This document shows, piece after piece, positions 34,925 to 44,386 of a stretch of DNA of 64,000 bases. Under the pieces are notes generated by a model. The model worked only from the letters and a program-made list of their open reading frames with translations. It was not told the DNA's origin and did no database searches. This DNA comes from an uncultured Prevotella sp. GTDB lineage: Bacteria; Bacteroidota; Bacteroidia; Bacteroidales; Bacteroidaceae. Where the stretch lies: positions 1 to 64,000 of the forward strand of contig CAMHTW010000013.1 in NCBI GenBank assembly GCA_946188165.1, read 5' to 3'. Within the stretch, counting starts at the first letter, position 1. Each line of letters opens with the position of its first letter. The position numbers were made by a program, and so were the translations under genes.

Positions 34925-35949
34925 AAGAAAACAAGAAAGAACTCAAGGTTATTGACGTCGTTGATATAGCTAAAAAGCTGTGGGCTAAGAAGATGCTCTT
35001 TGCCAAAACGCTGCCCATCGCCTTTGTCTTATCATATTTATATATATTGGGGTTTCCACGCTACTATAGCACAGATATCAAGTTAGCCCCAGAATTAGGA
35101 GGGACTTCCATGAGTAGTACACTGGGGTCACTGGCATCTTCTTTTGGATTCGACTTGGACAATATGCAGAGCAATGATGCCATCACTCCCTTGCTTTATC
35201 CAGACCTGATGGAAGACAACGGATTTGTGACCAGTCTTTTCAACGTACGTGTAAAGAGCAAAGACGGAAGCATTAATACGACATACCGAGACTATTTGAA
35301 AAAGCATCAGAAACCCATTATATGGATGGTACCTATAGACTGGTGCAAAAATCTCTTCAAGAAAGAACAAAAAGCAGAGGCAGGCATCTTTGATCCTTAC
35401 AATCTTTCAAAGGATGAAGATGATATTGCTGGTAGCATCAGGGATAAGATCAATATTGATTTCGACAAAAAGACTGCCGTTATCAGTATCAGCATTAAAG
35501 ACCAAGATGCATTAATCTGTAAGACCATCGGCGACTCTGTCAAGGAACGCCTTCAGAATTTCATTACAAACTATCGTACGAGCAAAGCCCGTACCGATTA
35601 TGAATATTACCTGAAGCTGACAATGGAAGCCAAACAAGACTACGAGAAAGCACGGCAAAGATACGGCAGTATGGCTGATGCCAATACGAAGGTCGCGTTG
35701 AAGAGTCTGGAGTTGAAACTGGAGGATATGGAAAATGACCTTCAGCTCAGGTATAATGCCTATAGCACCCTTAACAAACAGATGCAGGCTTCCAAAGCAA
35801 AAGTACAGGAACGAACACCCGCCTTTACTGTCATCAAAGGTGCTTCCGTGCCTATCAAGCCGTCAAGTCCCAAGCGAATGATTTTCGTTGCCTTCATATT
35901 ATTATTCACTTTTGCCGGTACGTCATTATATATATTGCGTAGACAATGA
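34921..35949 (+). CDS. Chain-length determinant protein, Wzz/GumC type without kinase domain
   Basis: A 342-residue inner-membrane protein with membrane segments at about 29-46 and 319-337 enclosing a periplasmic domain that is coiled-coil-like at about 215-290 (YYLKLTMEAKQDYEKARQRYG and onward). The proline-rich SVPIKPSSPKRM motif before the last segment is a Wzz hallmark. It controls polysaccharide chain length in Wzy-dependent systems. There is no C-terminal tyrosine-kinase (BY-kinase) domain. The stop overlaps the next start by 4 nt (ATGA), so translation is probably coupled. Confidence 0.88.
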   Translation: MEENKKELKVIDVVDIAKKLWAKKMLFAKTLPIAFVLSYLYILGFPRYYSTDIKLAPELGGTSMSSTLGSLASSFGFDLDNMQSNDAITPLLYPDLMEDNGFVTSLFNVRVKSKDGSINTTYRDYLKKHQKPIIWMVPIDWCKNLFKKEQKAEAGIFDPYNLSKDEDDIAGSIRDKINIDFDKKTAVISISIKDQDALICKTIGDSVKERLQNFITNYRTSKARTDYEYYLKLTMEAKQDYEKARQRYGSMADANTKVALKSLELKLEDMENDLQLRYNAYSTLNKQMQASKAKVQERTPAFTVIKGASVPIKPSSPKRMIFVAFILLFTFAGTSLYILRRQ

Positions 35950-36992
35950 TATATATTTTCCTCTTACTGTTTATTATTATCGTCTCTCTGATTTTCTTGG
36001 AAGATTATCTTGGAGACTATAATAATTATGCATATTGGGGACTATGTATTATTTTGATACTTTTTTGTGCTTTTAGGACAATCGGTGTAGACCCAGACTC
36101 TGAAAATTACGAAACAATTTTTAAGAGTAGTAGTAATAATCCGAAACTTCTGGTAGAATTTTCTTTTCTGTTCTTTACAGATATTGTCAAGAGTTTCACA
36201 AATGATGTCCACTATCTGTTCCTGATATACGCCTTTTTGGGCATTACAATCAAGTTTTATGCCCTCAGGCAACTCTCACCTTGGTATTTTCTGCCAGTAG
36301 TCATCTATTTCGGCAATTATTTCATTCTTCACGACTTCATACAAATCCGAGCAGGCGTTGCCTCAGCCATGCTCTTATTGGCAATCAAGCCTCTCAGTGA
36401 AGGAAATAAGAAAAGAGCCATTGTCTATTTCTTGATTGCCAACATGTTCCACTATTCCTCGTTAGTATTTTATCCAATTCTCTTTTTCAGTAATAACCTG
36501 TCAAAGATTTGGAAATATGCACTGGTTGCGAGTATGCCAGTCGGTGCCATCCTATTTCTGCTTCGCATCGATTTTCTATCTGCACTTCCAATACCTTATA
36601 TTCAGGACAAAATAGAAATGTATAAAGCGTTGACAGAAACAGGATTCTTTGAAGAGTTTACGCTAAAGAATGTACCCCTATGGATTCAATACACAATCAT
36701 TCTCTATTCACTGTATTTCTATGACACGATATTGGAAAAATGCCCAGCACTTCCACTTCTATTGAAGATAACAGCCTATTCTATGTTTTTTTTCTTCGCC
36801 GTTTCCTCGATTTCTGTTGTTGCAGGACGATTGCAAGAGCTACTCGGTATTGTTGAGCTGGCACTATTCCCATACGTCTTTTGCACATTCCGCCCGCAGG
36901 TCTTTGGCAAGATAGCTGTATGCTTCATAGCCGTTGTAAAAATCTTCTTCACGCTATTTGTCTGGAAACTATTAGACTTCGAAATGGAATGA
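35946..36992 (+). CDS. EpsG-family polysaccharide polymerase (Wzy-like)
   Basis: A 348-residue polytopic membrane protein with about 9-10 segments. The early FRTIGVDPDSENYETIF stretch, the conserved IRAGVASAMLLLAI segment near 138 and the ANMFHYSSLVFYPI segment near 165 match the EpsG family, thought to polymerise repeat units on the periplasmic face. It overlaps both neighbours by 4 nt (ATGA at 35946 and at 36989). AT content is visibly higher than in the flanking enzyme genes, as is common for polymerase and flippase genes. Confidence 0.83.
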   Translation: MIYIFLLLFIIIVSLIFLEDYLGDYNNYAYWGLCIILILFCAFRTIGVDPDSENYETIFKSSSNNPKLLVEFSFLFFTDIVKSFTNDVHYLFLIYAFLGITIKFYALRQLSPWYFLPVVIYFGNYFILHDFIQIRAGVASAMLLLAIKPLSEGNKKRAIVYFLIANMFHYSSLVFYPILFFSNNLSKIWKYALVASMPVGAILFLLRIDFLSALPIPYIQDKIEMYKALTETGFFEEFTLKNVPLWIQYTIILYSLYFYDTILEKCPALPLLLKITAYSMFFFFAVSSISVVAGRLQELLGIVELALFPYVFCTFRPQVFGKIAVCFIAVVKIFFTLFVWKLLDFEME

Positions 36993-38329
36993 ATAAAGAC
37001 GGGTGTGATTACGACAAACGTTCTTCGCTGTTACAGAAGAATATTCTGGCCTCCTTTCTCATCAAAGGATGGTCAGCACTCGTTGTGCTTCTTTTGGTAC
37101 CTGCCACACTAAATTGTTTAGGAGAATACAAAAATGGCATCTGGCTAACTATCAGCAGTCTGTTGCTGTGGATAGACAATATGGACATCGGACTGGGCAA
37201 TGGGCTGCGTAACAAGATAGCAGAATACATGGCTCACAGCGAATATGAACGTACCCGTTCGCTTATCTCTTCGACCTTTGCCATGCTGACCTGTATCATC
37301 ATCCCCGTCCTGCTCATTCTGCTTTTATTGATTGCTATTAGTGACCCCTATACGGTTTTCAATGCTGCTCCATTGAAGGTTGCCCATTTGGATCAAGTGC
37401 TAATGGTTACGGTGACACTCGTATGCACATCATTTATCTTCAAACTGATTGGCAATTTCTATATGGGCATGCAACTCCCCGCTGTCAGCAACCTGCTAAT
37501 AGCGTTAGGGCAGACGCTGGTACTTATCGGCACCTATATCGTACTCTATTCAGGAAGCCATTCTATGATGCTGATTGCACTAGTGAATACGGGAGCTCCC
37601 CTATTTGTCTATCTGCTTGCCTACCCCTACACCTTTTTCTATAAATATCCACACCTGCGCCCGTCTTTCAAGCTCATCAATTTCAAGGAAGCCCGTGCAG
37701 TTATCAATATGGGGGTACAGTTCTTTATTATGCAGATTTCGGGTGTCATACTGTTTATGACCTCTAATCTTCTGATATCCAAACTGTTTACACCCGCTTT
37801 AGTCACTCCATATCAGATTACCTATCGCTATTTCAGTATTCTTCTTGTTGCATTCACCGTTATCTGCATGCCTTTCTGGAATGCCACTACCGATGCCTAC
37901 GAACGAGGCGATATACAATGGATACGTAACGCTACCCGAAAACTACGACTGATGATTATCGGCATCATGGCATGCATGGTGCTGATGGTAATCCTGTCGC
38001 CTTGGGTCTATTCCATTTGGATTGGAGATAGTATCACCATAGATATCCGTATGAGCATTGTGATGGCAACATATATTTTCATATTAATATATAGCATGCG
38101 CTACAGCTATTTCATTAACGGCATCGGTAAGTTGCGCCTGCAACTCATCTTTACCACTGCGGCAGCCGTTATCTTTATCCCGTTGGCTTACCTGACAACG
38201 CAATACACACACAGCATTATTTGGTTTATGATAGTTATGTGCTTGGTAAATATCCCTGGTCTCATTGTCAATCGTATACAGTTTAGCAAACTTATTAACG
38301 GCCAAGCAAAAGGAATTTGGATGAAATAA
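36989..38329 (+). CDS. Polysaccharide flippase (Wzx/MOP superfamily)
   Basis: A 446-residue polytopic protein with about 12 membrane segments, of the MOP/MATE-related flippase family that moves lipid-linked repeat units across the inner membrane. The LNCLGEYKNGIWLTISSLLLWIDNMDIGLGNGLRNKIA region (about 37-75; shown here only as landmarks LGEYKNGIWLT and DIGLGNGLRNKIA) is typical. I start at the ATG at 36989, overlapping the polymerase stop as ATGA; the longer frame lies inside the polymerase gene. The next gene begins 3 bp after the stop. Confidence 0.87.
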   Translation: MNKDGCDYDKRSSLLQKNILASFLIKGWSALVVLLLVPATLNCLGEYKNGIWLTISSLLLWIDNMDIGLGNGLRNKIAEYMAHSEYERTRSLISSTFAMLTCIIIPVLLILLLLIAISDPYTVFNAAPLKVAHLDQVLMVTVTLVCTSFIFKLIGNFYMGMQLPAVSNLLIALGQTLVLIGTYIVLYSGSHSMMLIALVNTGAPLFVYLLAYPYTFFYKYPHLRPSFKLINFKEARAVINMGVQFFIMQISGVILFMTSNLLISKLFTPALVTPYQITYRYFSILLVAFTVICMPFWNATTDAYERGDIQWIRNATRKLRLMIIGIMACMVLMVILSPWVYSIWIGDSITIDIRMSIVMATYIFILIYSMRYSYFINGIGKLRLQLIFTTAAAVIFIPLAYLTTQYTHSIIWFMIVMCLVNIPGLIVNRIQFSKLINGQAKGIWMK

Positions 38330-38332
38330 AAT

Positions 38333-39166
38333 ATGGAACAAAAAAGTGTAAAAATCGCCATTCTGATGGCAACCTATAATGGAAAGAAATATCTCGGCGA
38401 ACAGATAGATTCTTTTTTGTCACAGACAAACTCCCTGTGGCATTTGTTTGTTCACGACGATGGGTCGAAAGACGGGACTCGCGAACTATTGAACGACTAT
38501 GCCACGAAATATCCAGAAAAGATAACCATTCTTGACTATCCTTCTCAGGGTGGTGCTTTGCAGAACTTTATGAGTCTTCTGGAGCGGGTAGAAGCCGACT
38601 ACTACATGTTTTCCGATCAGGACGATGTATGGCATCCCACCAAGATTGAGAAATCATATCAGGCAATGAAAGAGCAAGAGGCTATACACCCAGAAAAGCC
38701 TATTATTGTTCATACAGATGTCAGAGTTGTCGATGGTAATCTTCGCTTGCTTCACCCATCTTACAGAGAATACGGACACATCTATCCCGAGAAAGTCACC
38801 TGTTTCAAGGAATGTGTTATTAACGTGACGTTAGGATGCGCCATGCTATTCAACAAGCAGTCAAGAGATGTTTCTCTTAGCCGCCCCTGGAAACATGCAC
38901 TCATGCACGATGGATGGGTAACAACACGTACATACGCAGAAAATGGTATCGTATATGCTATTCCTGAATCACTGATGGAATATCGCAATCACGGTGATAA
39001 TACCATAGGTGCCACCGATGGTTCCAGATTCACATTAGCCTATAGAATCAAGCATTTCGGCGAGATGCTCCGACTGAACATGAAGCAGTACCGCATGCTG
39101 CGTAGTGCCGGATATGGTTCTATATTTACCTATTATTATTATAAGTTCAGAATTCACATCCACTAA
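38333..39166 (+). CDS. Glycosyltransferase family 2
   Basis: A 277-residue cytoplasmic or membrane-associated GT-A enzyme. The N-terminal ILMATYNGKKYLGEQIDSFL, HDDGSKDGT (nucleotide-sugar site) and FSDQDDVWHP (DXD-like) motifs resemble rhamnosyltransferases of capsule and O-antigen clusters. It adds one sugar to the repeat unit; donor and acceptor cannot be read from the sequence. It lies in a tight operon, 3 bp after the flippase and 1 bp before the next start. Confidence 0.88.
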   Translation: MEQKSVKIAILMATYNGKKYLGEQIDSFLSQTNSLWHLFVHDDGSKDGTRELLNDYATKYPEKITILDYPSQGGALQNFMSLLERVEADYYMFSDQDDVWHPTKIEKSYQAMKEQEAIHPEKPIIVHTDVRVVDGNLRLLHPSYREYGHIYPEKVTCFKECVINVTLGCAMLFNKQSRDVSLSRPWKHALMHDGWVTTRTYAENGIVYAIPESLMEYRNHGDNTIGATDGSRFTLAYRIKHFGEMLRLNMKQYRMLRSAGYGSIFTYYYYKFRIHIH

Positions 39167-39167
39167 T

Positions 39168-40343
39168 ATGTATAGAATTTATTTTTATATAGTTTTATTT
39201 TTTTATAGTTTCATTTTTCTACCGTCTCAGGCCGAGATACCCATCGTGGCCTACTATGGTATTCCTTTGGAGCATTCGAATGTCAACCGCTTCAAGGAGT
39301 TCAAGGAGGCTGGCTTCGACGTGTCTATCTGTTTCTACGATGACACCCCTGTGGACACGCTTCTCCGCATACTGGACGACGCCAAGAGAAGCGATATCCA
39401 GCTCATTATCAGCAGCGGATGGGTGTCCGTACAACCACATGTGGGCATTCCACGACTGAAAAACCACCCAGCACTCTATGGCTACTTCCTGCAAGACGAG
39501 CCTTGGCCCAAGGATATTCCTGAGACAACGCGACGCTATCAGGCTATGGCCAAGCACGACACTAAGAAGCCCACATACGTCAATCTGTTGCCCAACTATG
39601 GCGACGGCATGCCCAGGGAAATCAAGATGCCGCCATACAAAGACTATCTGCAACAGACAGCGACTATTGGACTGCCGTTCATCTCCTTCGACTTTTATCC
39701 CATCATGAAGTCAGGCATTCGTCCCACATGGTATTCGTGTCTGGAAGATATCCGTCAGCAAAGCCTGCGAACGGGTAAGCCTTTCTGGGCTTTTGCCCTT
39801 TGCACACCGCATCTGGACTATCCGCAACCCACCATCGAAATGCTGCGCCTGCAAGTTTATTCCGACTTGGCATACGGTGCCCAGGCTATCGAATATTTCA
39901 CCTACTGGACACCCAAGGTGACTGAAGAGTGGGATTTCCACGACGGTCCCATCGGCATTGACGGCCAGCGTACCAAGACCTACACACTGGTCAAGCGTAT
40001 GAATCAGGAGTTGCGCGGCGTGCTGCCCTTGTTCGACAAGGCCGAGGTGCTGACCGTCAACCACCTGCTGAAGATACCAGCAGGCACCACAAAACTGCAG
40101 CGCATTCCTGCAAACATCAGGAAACTGAAGGTCGTAGGCCGTCAGGGTGCCCTCATCTCAACTTTCAGGAAGGCGGGACACCTGTATATGGCTGTGGTCA
40201 ACAAGGACTATGAAAGCGACATGAAACTCTATATCTCTGCCAGGAGCAATGTCACCATGCTGGACAAGCAACTGAAGGAGACTGCTGTCAAGTCCTCTTA
40301 CAAGGTAGGTGGCGGCGACATGCTTTTATTCAAGTTAAAATAA
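39168..40343 (+). CDS. Secreted glycoside-hydrolase-like protein in the exopolysaccharide operon
   Basis: A 391-residue protein with a signal peptide (about 1-22) and a TIM-barrel pattern: PIVAYYGIPLEH at the first strand, FKEAGFDVSICFYDD, LIISSGW, then YGYFLQDEPWP (E111 a candidate acid), ISFDFYPIM, FWAFALCTPH and YGAQAIEYFTYW. This resembles clan GH-A enzymes such as GH42-like beta-galactosidases, but I cannot assign a family. The ATG at 39168 follows the GT2 stop by one base. A secreted hydrolase among assembly genes may trim or release the polymer; the role is inferred. Confidence 0.65.
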   Translation: MYRIYFYIVLFFYSFIFLPSQAEIPIVAYYGIPLEHSNVNRFKEFKEAGFDVSICFYDDTPVDTLLRILDDAKRSDIQLIISSGWVSVQPHVGIPRLKNHPALYGYFLQDEPWPKDIPETTRRYQAMAKHDTKKPTYVNLLPNYGDGMPREIKMPPYKDYLQQTATIGLPFISFDFYPIMKSGIRPTWYSCLEDIRQQSLRTGKPFWAFALCTPHLDYPQPTIEMLRLQVYSDLAYGAQAIEYFTYWTPKVTEEWDFHDGPIGIDGQRTKTYTLVKRMNQELRGVLPLFDKAEVLTVNHLLKIPAGTTKLQRIPANIRKLKVVGRQGALISTFRKAGHLYMAVVNKDYESDMKLYISARSNVTMLDKQLKETAVKSSYKVGGGDMLLFKLK

Positions 40344-40349
40344 AGACCC

Positions 40350-41459
40350 ATGACAATATATATCAACGGACGGTTCCTGACACAGCCCATGACGGGCGTC
40401 GAACGCTATGCCTACAACCTCTGCAAGGCTATGGCTCGTCTGCATCAGCCCTTTACCGTCGTCTGTCCCAAGGCGCCTATTCATCAAGACTATGACGTGA
40501 GCGACTTGACCATCGTCCACTACGGCATCGGCAACTCCCACTTCTGGGAACAGTGTGTACTTCCGTTCTTCTTCATCGGCAAAAAGGATTATATGGTACT
40601 CAGCTTCACAGGGTTGGGTTCCATCCTGATTCGCCATAAGGTGATGACAGTTCACGACCTGTCGTTCCTGAAGAATCCTTCGTGGTATTCTCGTACCTAT
40701 TATTGGTATTACAAGTTCATGACGCCCTTGGCAGTGAAGACGTCGCAGCATATCCTGACGGTCAGCGAATTCTCGAAAAGCGAGATTCTCGGCTTCTATC
40801 CTTTCTTGAAAGCAGAGAACATCAGCGTCGTCTATAATGCCATCGACCGCCAATTGTTCAAACCTCAGACCTCAGACCTCAGACCTCAGACCTCAGACAT
40901 CACCCCTCAGACCTCAGTCCCCTTTGTCCTCTGCGTCTCGTCCATCGACCCAAGGAAGAACTTTGTACGACTCATCGAAGCCTGTCAGGGACTGACTGGT
41001 GCCAAACTCTACATCGTTGGCAAATACAACCGTGTGTTCAGCCAGGCCTCAGCCCTCACCCCTCAGACCTCAGACACCAGCCCTCAGCCCTCTAACATCC
41101 AATTCTTAGGCAGGGTGAGCGACGACGAACTGGTACGTCTCTATAATCAGGCCGCCTGCTTTGTCTTTCCGTCTTTATATGAGGGCTTTGGACTGCCCCC
41201 ACTCGAAGCCATGGCATGCGGTTGTCCTGTACTGGTTTCCGACATTCCCGTCGAGCGTGAGGTTTGCGGCGATGCGGCACAATATTTCAATCCACTTGAT
41301 CCTACTAATATTCTTCATACAATCACACAATATTTGAACAACGCTGACGTTATAAAAGAAAAGATGCGCCAGAAAGGCTTCGAAAACATTAAGCGGTTCT
41401 CATGGGAGAAGTCTGCGGAGATTCTAATTCAGAAGTTAAAGGAGATAGAAGAAGTTTAA
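40350..41459 (+). CDS. Glycosyltransferase family 4 with two repeat-encoded insertions
   Basis: A 369-residue GT-B enzyme. The N-domain has INGRFLTQPMTGVERYAYNL; the C-domain has FVLCVSSIDPRKN, FLGRVSDDELVRLY and the donor-site motif PSLYEGFGLPPLEAMACGCPV (about 274-294). Residues about 172-189 (PQTSDLRPQTSD and on) and 232-249 (QASALTPQTSDTSPQPSN) are foreign-looking and are encoded by perfect 7-bp arrays at 40862-40917 and 41046-41094. Both lie at surface-loop positions and the frame is kept, so the enzyme may still be active. It transfers a hexose or similar to the repeat unit; specificity unknown. Confidence 0.88.
   Translation: MTIYINGRFLTQPMTGVERYAYNLCKAMARLHQPFTVVCPKAPIHQDYDVSDLTIVHYGIGNSHFWEQCVLPFFFIGKKDYMVLSFTGLGSILIRHKVMTVHDLSFLKNPSWYSRTYYWYYKFMTPLAVKTSQHILTVSEFSKSEILGFYPFLKAENISVVYNAIDRQLFKPQTSDLRPQTSDITPQTSVPFVLCVSSIDPRKNFVRLIEACQGLTGAKLYIVGKYNRVFSQASALTPQTSDTSPQPSNIQFLGRVSDDELVRLYNQAACFVFPSLYEGFGLPPLEAMACGCPVLVSDIPVEREVCGDAAQYFNPLDPTNILHTITQYLNNADVIKEKMRQKGFENIKRFSWEKSAEILIQKLKEIEEV
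40862..40917 (+). repeat. Heptad array inside the glycosyltransferase gene, copy 1
   Basis: Eight 7-bp units: ACCTCAG five times, ACATCAC, CCCTCAG, ACCTCAG. Read on the minus strand the main unit is CTGAGGT, giving GA at nearly every seventh position. Confidence 0.85.
41046..41094 (+). repeat. Heptad array inside the glycosyltransferase gene, copy 2
   Basis: Seven 7-bp units: GCCTCAG, CCCTCAC, CCCTCAG, ACCTCAG, ACACCAG, CCCTCAG, CCCTCTA. Same unit family as copy 1, about 130 bp further on. Confidence 0.85.
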
Positions 41460-41492
41460 AAAAGTTAGAGAAGTTAAAGAAACAAATTGCGG

Positions 41493-42617
41493 ATGAAGAA
41501 AACTATACTCCAGATTGCCAAATATTATTATCCTGTTGAAGGCGGTATTGAGACCGTTACCAAATACTTGGGCGAGGGCCTGACGACATTCGAGCAAGTC
41601 GTCGTATGCTTTAGCCAGGATGGCATTACCCGTCTCGATACAGTCAACGGCGTCAAGGTTTACCGTATTGCGTCATCCATGAAAATAGCCAGTCAGGATA
41701 TTGCCTTCTCATATTATCACTACCTGAAGAAAATCATCTACGAAGAGCAGCCTGACATCATCCTGCTGCATTGTCCCAACCCTTTCCTGTATCCTATCAC
41801 GGCCAAGCTGACGCCTAAAGACGTCAAGCTCGTCCTGCTATGGCACTCCGACATTTTGGGTAAAGGCATACTTTATAAGATGGTCAAGCAATTCGAAAAG
41901 GTCATACTCCGTAAGGCCGACCTTATTCTGGCCACAAGTCCTAACTACATCCACCCGTCAAGTCCCATCTACGACTATCGCGACAAGACGGAAGTGGTGG
42001 CCAACGGCATCATCAAGAGCGATTTTGTGTGGCGTGCAGGCGACGAGACGACCATTGAGGAAGTTCGTCGGAAATACCATCATAAGAAGATTGTGTTCTT
42101 CGTGGGTCGTCATGCTGCTTACAAAGGCATCGACTACCTCATTGAGGCCGAGAAATACATCCAGTCAGATTGCATCATCCTCATTGGTGGACGAGGCCCT
42201 GAGACTGAACGTCTGAAGGCGATGACCCACTCTGAGCGCATCAAATTCATCGGACGCATTCCCAACGAATATCTGCGTTGCTACTACTACGCCTCCGACA
42301 TCTTTGCCTTCACCTCGTGTACCAAGCAGGAGGCTTTTGGCATCGCCCTTGCCGAGGCCATGTATTGCGGTAGCGTACCTGTCACTTTCACCATTGAGGG
42401 GTCTGGTGTTAACTGGGTGTCGGTAGGTGGCGAGACGGGCATCGAGGTTCCCTTAGGTGACGTGAAGGCATACGCCGAAGCCATCGACCGTTTGCTGTCC
42501 GACAGAGATTTGTACATGAAATATGCCACCGCTGGCAAGGATCGTGTTGTCCGCATGTTTACCAGCGAGCGCGCCAATGCGCAAGCCGAAGAGGTACTGA
42601 CTCGGTTTGCAGACTGA
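41493..42617 (+). CDS. Glycosyltransferase family 4
   Basis: A 374-residue GT-B enzyme. Landmarks: QIAKYYYPVEGGIETVTKYLGEGL split by its glycine-rich acceptor loop (about 6-29, landmark PVEGGIETV), ILLHCPNPFLY, LLWHSDILGKG, VFFVGRHAAYKGIDYLIEA and the donor-binding region TKQEAFGIALAEAMYCG (about 271-287). It is the last gene of the exopolysaccharide operon. The ATG at 41493 is preferred; an in-frame TTG six bases upstream is possible. The gap before it is a degenerate 9-bp repeat with AGTTAAAG-like units. It is convergent with the LTA-synthase-like gene, 6 bp apart. Confidence 0.88.
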   Translation: MKKTILQIAKYYYPVEGGIETVTKYLGEGLTTFEQVVVCFSQDGITRLDTVNGVKVYRIASSMKIASQDIAFSYYHYLKKIIYEEQPDIILLHCPNPFLYPITAKLTPKDVKLVLLWHSDILGKGILYKMVKQFEKVILRKADLILATSPNYIHPSSPIYDYRDKTEVVANGIIKSDFVWRAGDETTIEEVRRKYHHKKIVFFVGRHAAYKGIDYLIEAEKYIQSDCIILIGGRGPETERLKAMTHSERIKFIGRIPNEYLRCYYYASDIFAFTSCTKQEAFGIALAEAMYCGSVPVTFTIEGSGVNWVSVGGETGIEVPLGDVKAYAEAIDRLLSDRDLYMKYATAGKDRVVRMFTSERANAQAEEVLTRFAD

Positions 42618-42623
42618 TTCCTG

Positions 42624-44363
42624 TTATTGACCTCCAAAATAGTTGCTTCTGATTATCCAGTCGGACAGCATGTACAGTCTGTCTAAAGGATAATCTTTAT
42701 AATTCCCGTTCAGCAGCGTATGGCCCAGTCCGCGCCAATCCGAACGCACGCCATACATGTCCAACAATGTGGTATAGACATCCAGCTGGTTACAGAAACC
42801 CGTCCATGCCTGGCGTTTGTCTATACCGCCATTAATGATGTATAGCGGCAGGTCCTTTTTCACCCTGCTTTCGGCCATACCCAGATGTACGGCATGGGCG
42901 TGATGGTCGGCAGTGATGACGATAACACTGTTGTCGTAGAGACCTTGTCGCTTCAGTTCATTGATGTATTTCTCTATCTGCAGGTCTGTATAATGACAAT
43001 CCACCAGATAGTTCAGGAACTCCGCTGTATAGCTCTTGTCACTGACGGTGAATCCATGCTCCACACACTTATTGTAGGGGTTGTGCATCGACATAGTGAC
43101 CACAAGTGAGAAGAAGGGATGCGACGCCTTTGCCTGCTCACGCACAGCCAACTCGAACACCTGCTCATCGTTCAAGTCCTCATTACCATGCAGTTCCTTC
43201 GGACAGTCAAACTTAGAGTACATCGTATCTATACCATACCGTTCGTTCATCTTGTCCTGTTCCCAGAACGTTGGCGATGTCGGTACGATGATTTGCGTCT
43301 GCTTCATGCGTCCAGCCTGCTTCAGCAGTTCAGGCAGACCGATAAGTCGTTTGTCCTTGGCAATATTGACAGTAATCTCCGACTTCATGGGCAACAGTCC
43401 CGCCATATAGATCAACTGTCCGTCGGACGACTCACCAATGGTGATATTCGGGCGTACATGTCCGTTATAATACACCGCGCTGTCACGCTTCAGACGGTTC
43501 ATAAACGGCGTAATTTCCTTGCCGTCAACCACCAAGTCGGAGGTCTCTGCCAGATACGACTCCACTATCACAAATATCAGGTTTTTGGTGCCCTTGACAG
43601 TGGCTGTCGTCGTGCGTTGGCTATAGTCCGTATATTCCTGTCTGATAGCCTTCTTTTGGCTTTCGTCCAACTCCAACTCCTTCTGCGTGAAGTCATCGTA
43701 GCACACCAGTGCACGCCTAAGGAACCCGCTGCGATACAGCATATTGTTGGGTGCCTGCGTATATTGTACCCTTATCGGAGAGAATCGGATAAACGACGTC
43801 TCGAAGTTGTGGTCATGAAAAAGACCCAACACGATGATAAAGGCCAATACGGAAGCCACCATGGCTCCCCACAGCCATCCCATCGCCTTCAGCCATTGCG
43901 TCTTTAGCTCCACTTTATTGTAGCGTTTATACAGCCAGCCAAAGAGAACGGCCCAAAGGATATAGAACAGGTCCTGCCAACGGAAACCTGTCAACGCACT
44001 ACCCATCACGTCGTTGTCGTACAGGTTGCCCACCTGCAGAAAGGCAAGGTTGGGCAGATAATGGCCGAAGAAGCGCGAATACAGCACGTTGCAGAACGAG
44101 AGCAGTGCCGTCAGCACGAATGTCAGCAGCAGACTGCCCTTCACCCTACCCCGCGTCAGCAGCATACTCAGCAGGAAAAAGAACGTAGCGTCAATCAAAC
44201 ACGAGAACACATTGCTCAGTATGGCATCCACCTTGAACGGATACTCATATTCCACCGTCATAGCCATCTGACCATGCATAAACAGCAGATTGACCACCGA
44301 TAATCCGAACAACAGCAAGAACCGTGTGTTCCACCATCTTTTTTGTATTGTTGTTGATAACAT
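42624..44363 (-). CDS. LTA synthase-like sulfatase-fold membrane protein
   Basis: A 579-residue protein with about five N-terminal membrane segments (to residue 190) and a periplasmic alkaline-phosphatase/sulfatase-fold domain. Visible landmarks are LIFVIVESYLAE (metal and nucleophile region; the catalytic T/S lies near NITIGESSDGQL), FFSLVVTMSMHNPY and VIVITADHHAHA. Relatives transfer phosphoglycerol or phosphoethanolamine to lipids or glycans, so it may decorate an envelope polymer. I start at the ATG at 44363, because its distance from the -7 box matches other genes here; the ATG at 44375 would be nearly leaderless. Confidence 0.82.
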   Translation of the reverse strand: MLSTTIQKRWWNTRFLLLFGLSVVNLLFMHGQMAMTVEYEYPFKVDAILSNVFSCLIDATFFFLLSMLLTRGRVKGSLLLTFVLTALLSFCNVLYSRFFGHYLPNLAFLQVGNLYDNDVMGSALTGFRWQDLFYILWAVLFGWLYKRYNKVELKTQWLKAMGWLWGAMVASVLAFIIVLGLFHDHNFETSFIRFSPIRVQYTQAPNNMLYRSGFLRRALVCYDDFTQKELELDESQKKAIRQEYTDYSQRTTTATVKGTKNLIFVIVESYLAETSDLVVDGKEITPFMNRLKRDSAVYYNGHVRPNITIGESSDGQLIYMAGLLPMKSEITVNIAKDKRLIGLPELLKQAGRMKQTQIIVPTSPTFWEQDKMNERYGIDTMYSKFDCPKELHGNEDLNDEQVFELAVREQAKASHPFFSLVVTMSMHNPYNKCVEHGFTVSDKSYTAEFLNYLVDCHYTDLQIEKYINELKRQGLYDNSVIVITADHHAHAVHLGMAESRVKKDLPLYIINGGIDKRQAWTGFCNQLDVYTTLLDMYGVRSDWRGLGHTLLNGNYKDYPLDRLYMLSDWIIRSNYFGGQ

Positions 44364-44386
44364 CGTCAAATCCATAAAAAACGGTG

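Noticed and set aside
41485..41492. TTG start codons for the second GT4, the GH43 at 53140, the exonuclease and the 45175 gene
   Set aside because: In each case an ATG lies a few codons downstream and fits the family or signal peptide; TTG is mentioned where it overlaps a stop.
38333..42617. Priming glycosyltransferase or tyrosine kinase for the exopolysaccharide cluster
   Set aside because: No WcaJ/PglC-type or BY-kinase gene could be found in the window; they must lie elsewhere.
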